From the NCBI GenBank assembly GCA_043228905.1, contig JBHGNT010000020.1, positions 9,238,001 to 9,302,000 of the forward strand: a DNA stretch of 64,000 nt, given 5' to 3'. The DNA is from Azolla caroliniana (Eukaryota > Polypodiophyta). The notes under the pieces were generated by a model that saw only the letters and a program-made list of their open reading frames with translations, did no database searches and was not told the DNA's origin. Made by a program: the position numbers and the translations under genes. This document shows positions 10,405 to 19,816 of this stretch, in pieces; position 1 is the first letter of the stretch; each line of letters begins with the position of its first letter.

Positions 10405-10690
10405 TGTTGGAAGCAATGTCGTCAGTGCGGAAGATCTTGAAGCACTCGATTCCTGTTTATTCCCTGTGTATGACAGAATGTAGGTCGTTGCACAGAGAGA
10501 GAGAGAGAGAGAGAGAGACACAAAAGACTCTTTATTTCACAAAGCAATAATACAACAACCAACCTCACAAAGAGGTTACAAGGTCACTATATATAGTGAC
10601 CGACTTAGGGCAACTACCCTTTATGCTAATTACATAAATGGTCTAAAACGGGATGGTGTGAATACGTCCATTATACACATGTATTCGACA
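10405..10690 (-). repeat. 5' LTR of copia A (286 bp)
   Basis: Matches 527-812. The palindromic TATA segment is at 10582-10601. The outer end at 10690 joins gypsy B sequence; 10691-10695 (ctttg) should be the target duplication, with its partner left of the window. Confidence 0.9.
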
Positions 10691-11252
10691 CTTTGCGCCA
10701 ACCTTCTGCGGTTGTGAGTGTTTTTCTGACTCGCCACATGGCACGCTCTCCACAGCGCGGTCCGTTGGCGAAAATCGCGTGGATGTTCACCCATTCACGT
10801 GGTTAGGGTGTCTGTGTTCTTATGCTAGTGTCATGTTGATCATGGATGGCCAGTGGGTGTTGGCATATTGTTTGGTTGGGCAACGCTATGCCTTGGGGGT
10901 CATCGAGGTCAGCGGGGTGTGATTCGAGTGTCGTTGCAATGAGGTCCTTGGACGTCATTCCATTTCCCGTTTGGAAGGAGACGATGTGCTTGTTGGGCGA
11001 TAGGTGTCATGAATAGTACTGAGATAGAGAAGGAATTAGTACTAAACGAAGGATTAGTACTATGAGAGGTGTGGAACTTCTTCGAGAGAAGGAAGAAGTG
11101 AGCGAGACAGAGAGAAAGAGAGAGATTGAGAAAGAGAGAAAGAGAGTGATGATAAGAAAGATATGTATTATATGAAGAGAATATACAATGGTGGCTAAAA
11201 GGCTTAAGACTGGCGTTGAACCAATTTGGTTCAACATAATGCCTAGTGCCCT

Positions 11253-11298
11253 CTTTTATAGTGTTTTCAAGAGTAATCCTGAAGCTTCTAGAATGTTC
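11253..11298 (-). promoter_or_regulatory. Heat-shock element plus TATA box in chromovirus A 3' LTR
   Basis: Plus-strand 11281-11298 reads GAAGCTTCTAGAATGTTC: four alternating GAA/TTC triplets with exact 2-bp gaps, the ideal heat-shock factor site. On the element's sense strand it lies just upstream of TATAAAAG (11260-11253). The same arrangement is at 16500-16545. Confidence 0.75.
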
Positions 11299-11372
11299 CA
11301 GAGAAATCTAGAATCTACACTAATTTCCTATAATAAAATGTAAATGAAAATAATGTCCTACGTATTACAATA

Positions 11373-11433
11373 GATGATCTAATGGTCAAGAGCTCGACCC
11401 ATATAACCTAAGGTCTTGGGTTCGAGTCTTGCC
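11373..11433 (+). other. tRNA-like sequence antisense to the LTR
   Basis: On the plus strand, a D-arm-like GATCTAATGGTCAAGAGC is followed after about 30 bp by a B-box-like GGTTCGAGTCT and a short 3' arm. It resembles the two halves of a RNA polymerase III internal promoter, but I could not fold a full acceptor stem. It is repeated at 16620-16680. Probably a tRNA-derived relic and not a working tRNA. Confidence 0.4.
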
Positions 11434-11444
11434 ATATCATGACA

Positions 11445-12099
11445 CTATCCCCCCTTTAAAACGACGAGTGTCACGAGTCGTCTTGGATTGAGGACCTGGT
11501 TTGTGTGGATATTGACGATGGAAGTCTTCAAGAAGAGCACGAGCATTGGTCACATTCTCGATCGGTTCCCAAGTACGTTCGCTAGGGCTATAGCCTAGCC
11601 AATCGACTAGATAGTAGAGCTTGTTGCGAACAATCTTGGAATCAAGGATGGCGGCAACCTCGTACTCCGGCCCATCTTCAAGCTCGATTGGGGGTGGAGG
11701 TTGGATAAGACGTCATGGGATGGTGCTCTCGTGGTAGGGTTCGAGGAGGGAACTATGAAACACTGGATGTATCCGAAGTTGAGGAGGTAGATCGAGACGA
11801 AAAGCGACATCATTAATCTGTCCAATAATACGGAAAGGACCTAATCGCCGATAATCTAACTTCTCACATGGACGAGTAGTCTTGATGTGTCGTCGTAGCA
11901 GCCACACCCGATCTCCAATATTAAAACTGGATGGAAGTCGATGACGATCCGCGTAGACCTTGTGTGTTTGTTGAGCTTGTTGGAGATGAGTAGATAAATC
12001 CGCTTGTATCTTGCGTAACTGCTCCAGACGATCCTCCGCGCACGGATTTGTGGACACCTCTGGGGTTTCAAGTACACTCCACCAGGGGTGACATCCCAT
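11445..12099 (-). pseudogene. chromovirus A integrase C-terminus and chromodomain
   Basis: Reading down from 12099, the frame covers the end of the integrase: coiled QLRKIQADLSTHLQQAQ, then the GPY-type module GDRVWLLRRHIKTTRP to LGPFRIIGQI, and HPVFHSSLLEPYHESTIP. After a stop at 11713 the same protein continues as a chromodomain, with PEYEVAAILDSK, YLVDWLGY and TWEP visible near 11560-11660. Chromodomains of this group bind methylated histone tails and steer integration into heterochromatin. The position directly before the polypurine tract is normal for chromoviruses. Confidence 0.8.
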
Positions 12100-12240
12100 A
12101 TAAGCATAAAATGGCGTAACTTTAGTGGATGCGTGGATAGAGTTGTTATAGGCAAATTCGTCGAAGTGGAGAATATCTGCCCAGTCATCTTGATGATAGC
12201 TGAGAAAGCACCGCAGATACTACTCCAACGTTTGATTTGT

Positions 12241-13011
12241 TCATTCAGCTTGGCCGTCAATTTGTGGGTGGTAGCCGGAGGAGAGGTTACAAGTGACCTT
12301 GAGCATGTTAAAAAGGTGCTTCCAGAATTTTGACACGAACTGGGGTCCACGGTCGCTGATGATACTATCAGGAAGTCCATGATGCCGACATACTTCACGC
12401 ATGACAATTTCGGCAGTGTCTTCACTAGAGATCTCCTTAGTACATGGCAAGAAATGAGCCATCTTCGTATATCGATCGACCACCGTTAGAATCGCATTGA
12501 ACCCCTTAGAGACTGGAAGATCTGTGATGAAGTCTAGAGCAATGGATTGCCACGGCTTGCTTGGAATTGGTAATGGTTCTAATAAACCATATGGATGATG
12601 CCTTGGCATTTTCGCTCTGCAACATGTATCACAAGTCCGAACAAAATCGTCGACAAATTGTCGCATACAGGGCCACTAGAATGTTCGTTGTACTAAATGT
12701 AATGTTTTAGTACTACCAAAATGCCCAGCTATATATGTGTCATGACAGTTTTGTACTACTCGAAGGCGGCAAGAACCATTAGGAACATACAAAAGTTCTT
12801 TAAAGAAGAGTAATCCATCATGGTATTTGAATTGCCGATAGTCCGTACCTGGTGGTTGCGACTGTGAACACGACGCTCGAGAGGGATCAATTTGTGCTAG
12901 TATAGCTTGGGCGAACGCATCTGTCTTCAAGTCTTCACGTATGGTATCGATAGCGCGGGAATCCATAGGCATGTCAAAGATATGTGTTGCTTGTAGTCGT
13001 GCCGGTCCCAA
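12241..13011 (-). pseudogene. chromovirus A integrase (zinc finger and catalytic core), with a stop
   Basis: From 13011 the frame gives the linker and the HHCC zinc region: CHDTYIAGHFGSTKTLHLV and, after a stop near 12676, DFVRTCDTCCRAK. The core has D (SIALDFITDLP), D (IISDRGPQFVSKFWKHL) and the start of the E motif at SSGYHPQIDGQAE (about 12245), so the catalytic triad is present. One TAG separates the zinc region from MRQFVDDF. It catalyses strand transfer of the cDNA. Confidence 0.85.
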
Positions 13012-13188
13012 GATGACTTGTTTTTGGTTATCGAAAGCTGGCTCGCCGGGACGGGGTGCTAGATACGAACGCCGTGATAATGCATTTGCCTTCCCTTGGT
13101 GCCTCCCCGGACGATATGTAATTTTGAAGTCGAAACGCGTGAGGAAGTGGGCCCACCGAGCTTAACGTCGATTCAACACACGAGCATC

Positions 13189-14550
13189 CTAAAAGTAGGC
13201 AAGATTCTTGTGGTCACTAAATACGGTGACTGGATGAGAGGATCCCTCCAGAAAATGCCTCCATTGCATAAAAGAATCCAGTATTGCCAATAGCTCCTTA
13301 TCATGAATTTCGTAGTTGATTTCGGCGGCGTCAAACTTGCGTGAGTGAAAAGCCACAGGATGTAGCTTCTCATCATTCCCCTGTTGTGACAGAATGCTCC
13401 CCAATGCAAAATCTGATGCGTCAGCTTCGATAATGAATAGTTTTTCCGGATCGACATGAGCTAGAATTGGAGCCGATGTAAATGCCTTTTTAAGACTCTC
13501 GAAAGCCATGTCTGTTTCTTCAGACCAGATGAACGGTTGTCCCTTCCTGGTAAGTTGTGTGAGAGGTAGAACGATCTTTGAGTAATCTTGTATGAACTTC
13601 CGGTAAAAATTGGCAAAGCCTAAGAAGCATTGCACATCCCGCACCGAACGCGGAGTTTGCCATTCTACCACCGTTTTGACCTTAGCTGGGTCCATGGAGA
13701 TGCCTTCTGACGAAATGATGTAGCCGAGAAATTCCACTTGGTTGCACCCGAAACTACATTTTTCCAGCTTTGCATAAAGACCATGTTCTCGAAGTCGTTT
13801 TAGTACTAATAGTACATGAGAATCATGTTCTTCTTGGGTCTTTGAATAAACCAGTAGATCATCCAAATAGATGATCAAACAATCATCCAATAGATCTCGG
13901 AATATATCATTAGCCATGTGCTGGAAGACTGCCGGCGCATTAGTGAGGCCGAACGGCATGACCGTATACTCGAAGTGCCTATGTCTGGTGCGAAACGCGG
14001 TCTTCCATTCGTCTCCTAGTCGGATCCATATGAGGTTATATGCTCCCCGTAAGTCGATCTTCGTGAAGAACCTGACACCATTGATCCGTTCTAAAAGACT
14101 TGAGATAAGGGGAAGACCATACCTATTCCTGATTGTAACCTTATTCAAGCCACGGTAATCTACAACGAGACGAAGCGATCCATCTTTTTTTTTTACAAAG
14201 AAAATGGGCGCGCCGGCTGGAGATTTCGAATGCTGAATGAAACCATTTTCCAAATTCTCCTCTATATAGGCCCGAAGGACTTCCAGCTCGGTTGGTGACA
14301 AATTGTTGATCGGTCCCCATGGCGGCTCTTTTCCCGGTTGTAAATCGATGGGGCAATCGTACGGTCGATGATGAGGAAGTGTGTTGGCTTGTACTTTATC
14401 GAACACATCAGCGTAATGACGATACTTCTCGAGAAGTTGAATGGTGGATTCTTCTTTAGTGGTGCTGGAGGGGTTTACTGATATTGCAAAGAGGAACATT
14501 TCCTCCTTGCGCCCTTCTTTACGCAACTGACGTAGCGAAATGGTTGCCAT
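13189..14550 (-). CDS. chromovirus A reverse transcriptase and RNase H (open segment)
   Basis: A 453-aa open frame. RT blocks: FFVKKKDGSLRLVVDYRGLN, FFTKIDLRGAYN, MPFGLTNAPAVFQHMAN and the catalytic IIYLDDLLVYSKT (about 13850-13885). The thumb follows, then the Ty3 RNase H with [42 protein letters not shown] and FSDHKNLAYF. A stop at 13189 cuts the RNase H before its last conserved Asp. Upstream, PR and RT are separated by stops near 14580. Copies RNA into cDNA and removes the RNA template. Confidence 0.9.
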   Translation of the reverse strand: MATISLRQLRKEGRKEEMFLFAISVNPSSTTKEESTIQLLEKYRHYADVFDKVQANTLPHHRPYDCPIDLQPGKEPPWGPINNLSPTELEVLRAYIEENLENGFIQHSKSPAGAPIFFVKKKDGSLRLVVDYRGLNKVTIRNRYGLPLISSLLERINGVRFFTKIDLRGAYNLIWIRLGDEWKTAFRTRHRHFEYTVMPFGLTNAPAVFQHMANDIFRDLLDDCLIIYLDDLLVYSKTQEEHDSHVLLVLKRLREHGLYAKLEKCSFGCNQVEFLGYIISSEGISMDPAKVKTVVEWQTPRSVRDVQCFLGFANFYRKFIQDYSKIVLPLTQLTRKGQPFIWSEETDMAFESLKKAFTSAPILAHVDPEKLFIIEADASDFALGSILSQQGNDEKLHPVAFHSRKFDAAEINYEIHDKELLAILDSFMQWRHFLEGSSHPVTVFSDHKNLAYF

Positions 14551-14820
14551 CTTCTGAGTTGACCCTTGGGTTTGTCGACACTAGATTTCTCTTGTTCTCC
14601 AATCTATGTCTGGGTTATGTAACTCGAACCACGGTAATCCTAAAACTATAGGATGTTCTGGGATACTAATAATATTAAATGATACTACACATGCTAAGTT
14701 ATCTAGGACAATATTAATGGGCTCTGACTCTTCTATGATATTTCCGGAAGCAATGGGACGTCCATCAATGACTACTTCAGAGGCTGGACACTGGAGTTTT
14801 CTTAGGGATATCTTATGAGC

Positions 14821-15010
14821 TTAAGCAAATTTCTTATCCATAAAGCAAGAGTTAGCTCCGGAATCTAGGAGTGCTAGGACATGTACTGGAGGGGTACTTT
14901 TAGTACTAACTATTACTTGGGCTACGAACACATCACTAACTTGCTTAGAGGGAATGGAACCACTAATGGGCTGCACAGATCTAGGGTTGTCCAACCAAAC
15001 GGCTCCTATT
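14821..15010 (-). pseudogene. chromovirus A aspartic protease (remnant)
   Basis: On the minus strand 14841-14880 encodes ALLDSGANSCFMDKKF, a retropepsin active site with DSG. It lies between the Gag knuckle and RT, the normal place. Stops at about 14820 and 15020 isolate it from its neighbours. Confidence 0.75.
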
Positions 15011-15020
15011 TTGGTTGGAC

Positions 15021-16178
15021 TTAGTTGTTTAACTCTTCTTCTAACTGACTAAGGACATCAAATTTGTTTGCTAGATTTGGGATATTAGTACTATTAGTAC
15101 TATTAGGACTATCAGATATCCCTACTGAAATAGGCTCGGATTTAGTACAATTAGAACTAGCGACTATTTGGTTTACCTGTCTTCTTGGCCTATGGGGGCA
15201 ATTTATTGCTATATGTCCTGGTCCACCGCAGTAAAGACATAGTCTATTTGTACGGCGTCGCTGCTTTTCTTCTTCGGATAATGGCCCTCGACGACGTGTA
15301 GTCTCAATCTCCATCGGAGTCGGAGTATTCGCTGGAGGCGCATTATATGACTCCCTCGGAAAAGTTCTTGCTACCACTGAGGCGTAGGTGTGCTCTGATC
15401 TTGCCCTCAGCATCTATAGTTGTCGTTCCGAACGTCGCTCAAAGAGGCGGTTGTCACATCTCACCGCGCGACTGATTGCTTCTGTTAAGGACTTTGGCTC
15501 TTCGGGGAAGGTCAATAGTAAATCCTTGACGTCGTTGCATAAACCATAACGGAATTGCTCCATCAATGCTTGATCATCCCAAGGGATATCGGCGGCGAGT
15601 AGGCGAAAATCTGTAGAGTATGCGGAGGCTGGACTGTCACCTTGGTGTAATCGCCGGATTTTGTTGATTGCGGTCCTGATGCTGTCAGTATCTCCGAAAC
15701 ATGCTTTAAACTCACCTAGAAACTCTTCAAAATTGTTGAGTAACGGAGATTCCTTTTCTAATAGTGGAGCGAACCATGACAACGCTGAGCCACTTAACAA
15801 AGTGCCTACTAAACCCACTCGTGATGCATCGGTCGGATATCGGGAAGGATGCATTTGAATAACTAATCGTACCTGGTTAAGGAACCCTCTAAACTGCGAT
15901 CGCATTCCATCGAACTTCGTGGGAATGCCAATCTTGGGTTCCTTATGAATCCCTTGTGTTCCGGGCCCTTGTTGTTGCATCGCTACGATGGTTGCTTCGA
16001 GTTGTTGCACGCGTAACGCAAGTTCCCCATGTTGTTGCGTTTGCTGCTTTTCTAAGGAGATTTGCTGAAGATCCCCCAACAACCGTTGGTTTTCTTGTTC
16101 CAAAGCATGGAACTTCTCCTTCAAGCATTGAAATTCCGAGAAAACAGATTGATATTCTTCAGCGCTAACAGTGGCCAT
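15021..16178 (-). pseudogene. chromovirus A Gag with CCHC knuckle, one in-frame TAG
   Basis: ATG at 16178. Residues 1-70 form a Gln-rich coiled coil (VFSEFQCLKEKFHALEQENQ). Then a Ty3-type capsid: IPTKFDGMRSQFRGFLNQV, LSGSALSWFAPLLE, FEEFLGEFKACFGD and LHQGDSPASAYSTDFRLLA. A TAG at 15414 follows RRSERQL; the same frame resumes at once and reaches the knuckle CLYCGGPGHIAINC near 15200, ending at 15021. The stop could be a recent mutation. Gag forms the particle and binds RNA. Confidence 0.85.
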
Positions 16179-16251
16179 GGGATGAAAGAAAAGAGGAATA
16201 AAATATTGATGGAAATGAGAGGGACAGAAGGTAGGGAAAATTGGTTCAAAC

Positions 16252-16691
16252 TGTCATGAACAATACTGAGACAGAGAAGGAATTAGTACTAAACGAAGGA
16301 TTAGTACTATGAGAGGTGTGGAACTTCTTCGAGAGAAGGAAGAAGTGAGCGAGACAGAGAGAAAGAGAGAGATTGAGAAAGAGAGAAAGAGAGTGATGAT
16401 AAGAAAGATATGTATTATATGAAGAGAATATACAATGGTGGCTAAAAGGCTTAAGACTGGCGTTGAACCAATTTGGTTCAACATAATGCCTAGTGCCCTC
16501 TTTTATAGTGTTTTCAAGAGTAATCCTGAAGCTTCTAGAATGTTCCAAAGAAATCTGGAATATACACTAATTTCCTATAATAAAATGTAAATGAAAATAA
16601 TATCCTACGTATTACAATAGATGATCTAATGGTCAAGAGCTCGACCCATATAACCTAAGGTCATGGGTTCGAGTCTTGCCATATCATGACA
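16252..16691 (-). repeat. 5' LTR of chromovirus A (440 bp)
   Basis: Nearly identical to 11005-11444. The heat-shock element is at 16528-16545, the TATA box at about 16500-16507 and the tRNA-like block at 16620-16680. This copy should drive transcription of the element. Confidence 0.92.
16528..16545 (-). promoter_or_regulatory. Heat-shock element in chromovirus A 5' LTR
   Basis: GAAGCTTCTAGAATGTTC on the plus strand, four perfect alternating triplets, about 20 bp upstream of the TATA box on the element's sense strand. It is unchanged from the other LTR although the bases right next to it differ (16546-16562). Confidence 0.75.
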
Positions 16692-16696
16692 ATAGG

Positions 16697-17268
16697 AGAC
16701 ATTCACTTATGTGACACCAATCTAGACCGAGGAGGCATTGTGTGTTCATCACTTTGGGTGGGAGTACGCGAACTTGGATTGAGTGGGCGTTGTATTCTGT
16801 CTTGATGTTACACACGAAGGTTCCCAGGCAACGTGATGTGGAACCATCAAAGCCACGGAAGTTGTCATTGCACACTTCGAGGTTTCGGCAACCTAGACGT
16901 CCCCATGTTTCAAAGGAGAAAAGGGTTAGTGATGCTCCTGTGTCAATTACCATCATCAAAGGCATGTCGTCGACACAACACTATAGTTGTATTGCTCCTT
17001 CATTCGAGTTGACCACCTTAGCCATGGCTACCGGATGGGTGTGCCCTTGTCGCTTCAATTTCACTTGCGTATTGTGAAGGTCGGTTTCGAGCCGAGCCAT
17101 TCGGTTTTCGGAGGCCTTAAGTTTGGCTTCTACTTCTTGTTGTCGAGCCGTGAGTAGAGCCTCGAGGGTGAGGGGTCCGTAGTAATGCTTGAGCTTGCTC
17201 TCATTGATGAATTCGGAGATATCGAGGCCTTCGAGCGTGCGTAGGCGACATGCTCCTATCTTGGTAAT
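16697..17268 (-). pseudogene. gypsy B: C-terminal extension with retropepsin-like domain after integrase
   Basis: Directly after the integrase GPY module (GEGPYVV, one stop, then ITKIGACRLRTLEGLDISEF) the frame continues through INESKLKHYYGPLTLEALL and a coiled segment (RQQEVEAKLKASENRMARLE). It then reaches DDMPLMMVIDTGASLTLFS, which has the form of an aspartic protease active site. A flap-like GFDGSTSRCLG and the ψ-loop-like QCLLGLDWCH follow at 16700-16740. The domain is cut by chromovirus A and resumes at 11004-10691 (LSPNKHIVSFQ). A protease after the integrase is not the standard gypsy order. It may be a captured domain or a clade-specific extra module. Confidence 0.6.
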
Positions 17269-18265
17269 CTACGAGACTACATATGGACCCTCACCACGTA
17301 ACTTACACTTCTTCTTGTGTCGTTGAGAGGCGAATTTGAGGGCCACGTCTCCTTCAGCGAGATCTTTGTTCCTTACTTTATTGTCGTGCCACATCTTTCT
17401 ATTGGCCTTCTCTGCCAAGAGTGCCTGGAAGGCGAGAAGGCGAGTTTCGGTCAGCCGTTCTAGGTTCTCTAGACGTGACAAGAGGTGGTCCCCGTCCCAT
17501 CGTTCTTGTATGGCTATCCTGAGGCTGGGGACCAGGAACTCAATGGGTAATACTGCTTCTTGTCCATACACTAGTTTGAATGGTGTGTAGCGAGTTGCAA
17601 CTTTGTAGGAAGTACGGAAAGCCCATAATGCCGCTTGGAGTTTGATGCTCCAATCAGACCGTGAGGCGGCGATTATCTTTGTGAGCACTGCACATAATAC
17701 CTTATTCGCGCTTTCCGCTTGTCCATTGCATCGAGGGTAATAAGGAGAACTCTTGCGGTGTGTCACCATAAATTAGCCTAGTAGATGTCCTATCACTTCG
17801 TTGAGGAAGTGGGAGCCTTGGTCACTAATGATTTCAAGCGGACATCCAAACCGTACTATGACATTTTCATATTGGAATTTTGGTGGTGCTACACGCGTTG
17901 GCATTAACGCAAGCTTTAGCTTCTACCCACTTGGTAGCGTAGTCAGTGGCAGTTATTATGTATCGATTGAGGTTGGAAGCTAGGCTAATTGGGCTGATAA
18001 AGTCGATACCCCATTTCTCGAATGGTTGCCATGCCACCACCGGGTTTAACGTATTGAAATCCGCTTTTAGTGGGTGTTTGAAACGTTGGCACTCGTCACA
18101 ACAGCATACATACTCGTATGTGTCTTTGAAGAGTGTTGACCACCATAGGCCGAACTGGAGGATCTTGCACGCGGTGACCTCGTGATTGAAATGACCACTT
18201 CCGCTTCCGTAATGAGCTTGTTCGAGGGTGGCGACAACGTTGTGGTCTGTGACACACCTCCGCAA
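17269..18265 (-). pseudogene. gypsy B integrase
   Basis: Read from 18265: zinc region with HYGSGSGHFNHEVTACKIL and CDECQRFKHPL, core start FEKWGIDFISPI and ITATDYATKWVEAKA, then broken by stops and frameshifts near 17770-17870. It resumes with the E motif region SPYYPRCNGQAESANKVLCAVL and the C-terminal part WAFRTSYKVATRYTPFKLVYGQEAVLP, ending GEGPYVVS. The middle Asp region (17770-17860) is damaged. Catalyses cDNA insertion in intact relatives. Confidence 0.8.
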
Positions 18266-18283
18266 TAGATCGTCGTTACCACG

Positions 18284-18910
18284 TCAGTACAAGTTGCCTC
18301 TGAGAATCATGAAGGGGCCACATTTCTTTAACAAGATACACATGTGTGCCCGAGGTAGTTGTTTGAGGAAGGACGCTCCTTCAGTTAGGACTCGAACAAT
18401 ATCTAATGCCCATGTTGGTACGGTGTCGATCGTGAATAATGCTGCATCTAGTGTTTCATCATCGACCCCAATGGCTTCTTCTCCATTTGGTATCCGGGAG
18501 AAATTATCAGCGAGTACATGGTCTTTTCCTTTTCTCACCACTACCTTGAAGTCGAACTTGAGTAACGTTACGATCCATCATGAGATTCGTCCGGTGGCGT
18601 GAGTTTTATTTACCAGGTAGAGTAGGGCCTGATGATCTACAAAACACGAGAATCGTGACGCTAAGAGGTAGTGGAGGAAATTTTTTACGCTGTAAACCAT
18701 GGCCAAAGCTTCCCGTTCCGTCGTGGAGTAATTTTGTTCCGCGGCGTTTAGTTGGCGACTAGCGAAGGTGACCGGTAGGTCGAGTGCCCCTTCGCCCAGT
18801 TGAGCTAGCAGTGCACCAATCGCAAAGGCGGAAGCGTCGGTGTGAACGTGGAATTCTTTGGTCCAATATGGGGGCTGGAGGATGGGGGCCTTTGTTAGGC
18901 ACTCTTTCAA
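18284..18910 (-). pseudogene. gypsy B RNase H and linker
   Basis: From 18910: ILQPPYWTKEFHVHTDASAF, IGALLAQLGEG, PVTFASRQLNAAEQNYSTTE, REALAMVYSVKNFLHYLL and FVDHQALLYLVNK. This is the Ty3-type RNase H with its first Asp (HTDAS), Glu (TEREA) and second Asp (FVDHQ). A stop near 18578 is followed by the linker to integrase (VVRKGKDHVLADNFSRIPNG). Confidence 0.85.
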
Positions 18911-18949
18911 GAGCTTGAAGGAGTGTGTGCATTCTTCTATCTAAGCAAA

Positions 18950-19816
18950 CTACTTTAGTAGGGCGTAGAGCGGTCTGGCCTTGTCTGCGAACATCTTAAT
19001 GAAGCGTCTATAGCAACCTACGTATCCCATGAACCCTTGTAGTTGTTTCTCGTTCGTGGGAGGTGTCATGTTGAGGATGAGTTTTACTTTTGCCTCATCG
19101 GTCGAGATCCCATGGTGGGACACAACGTGCCCTAATATTAATCCGTGCTTGACCCAGAACTGACACTTGAGTGGGTTGAGAGAGAGTTGATAGGTTTGGC
19201 ATTTTTTGAACGTCAAGCGGAGTAGCGCCAAGTGGTCATGCCACTTCGAATGGCAACATAAGTCGTCAACATAAGACTCCACCCCTTGTCGTAACCTTGC
19301 TGCGAAGATATGGTATGCCGCTCTTTGGTAGGTGCTCAAGGCACTTGTGAGTCCGAAAGGCATCTGCTTATATGCGAACGTACCAAATTCGGTGGCGAAG
19401 GATGTTTTGTGTTGATCCTCAAGTACCACCGAGATTTGGTTGTACCCCAAGAACCTGTCGATGAAGCTATAAGCTTCGGCTCCCACGATTCTCTCAAGTA
19501 GATGCTCGATGTAGGGCACCGGGTAGTTGTCCTTGATGGTGGCTTCGTTGACTTGGCGGTAGTCGACACATATGCGTATTTGGCCATTTTTCTTCGGGAC
19601 AACTACAATCGGGGAGACCCAAGTAGTTCATTTGATCGGGTAGATGATGCCTGCGGCCAACATTTTGTTGATTTCGGCTTTTACTTGTTGGGCATAGTTA
19701 GGATTCATTGGGTGCAGCCTTTGCCGGATTGGGCAGGTGTCGGCTCGCATGGGGATACTATGAGTGACGACCTCGGCTGGGACCCCCTTCATATCGACGT
19801 ACGACCATGTGAACAC
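18950..19816 (-). pseudogene. gypsy B reverse transcriptase
   Basis: The frame from 19816 gives VKAEINKMLAAGIIYPIK, a TGA at 19628, then WVSPIVVVPKKNGQIRICVDYR, FIDRFLGYNQI, KQMPFGLTSALSTYQRA and the catalytic VESYVDDLCCHS (about 19260). The thumb follows. YVDD and the primer-grip region look conserved; one stop breaks the frame. Spelling of the fingers (NGQIRICVDYRQVNEAT) is typical of non-chromovirus plant gypsy RTs. Confidence 0.88.

Larger units (their letters stand above)
813..10690 (-). mobile_element. Ty1/copia retrotransposon A, split by a nested element
   Basis: Order on the minus strand: 5' LTR 10405-10690, primer site 10391-10402, leader, gag-pol from 9813 to 7670, a nested element (2069-7669), and pol resuming at 2064 down to 813. 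The reading frame rejoins across the insertion: the last codons on the right (FN) continue as FNESAMNPSVE on the left. RNase H, polypurine tract and 3' LTR are absent before the LTR of copia A' begins at 812. The family is that of copia D (46192-51697), which keeps a full RNase H. Confidence 0.85.
11005..11444 (-). repeat. 3' LTR of chromovirus A (440 bp)
   Basis: On the minus strand it starts at 11444. The U3 holds an antisense tRNA-like block (11373-11433), a four-unit heat-shock element (11281-11298) and a TATA box (TATAAAAG, 11253-11260). The U5 side is CT-rich. Confidence 0.92.
11005..16691 (-). mobile_element. Ty3/gypsy chromovirus A, complete with LTRs and TSD
   Basis: Two 440-bp LTRs (11005-11444, 16252-16691) begin TGTCATGA and end TCATGACA. 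They are flanked by the 5-bp duplication atagg (11000-11004, 16692-16696). A polypurine tract (AAAGGGGGGATAG, minus) abuts the 3' LTR at 11445-11457. Coding order is gag, protease, RT, RNase H, integrase, chromodomain. The LTRs differ at only a few positions, so the insertion is fairly young, yet several in-frame stops interrupt pol. The target is the post-integrase domain of gypsy B. Confidence 0.92.
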
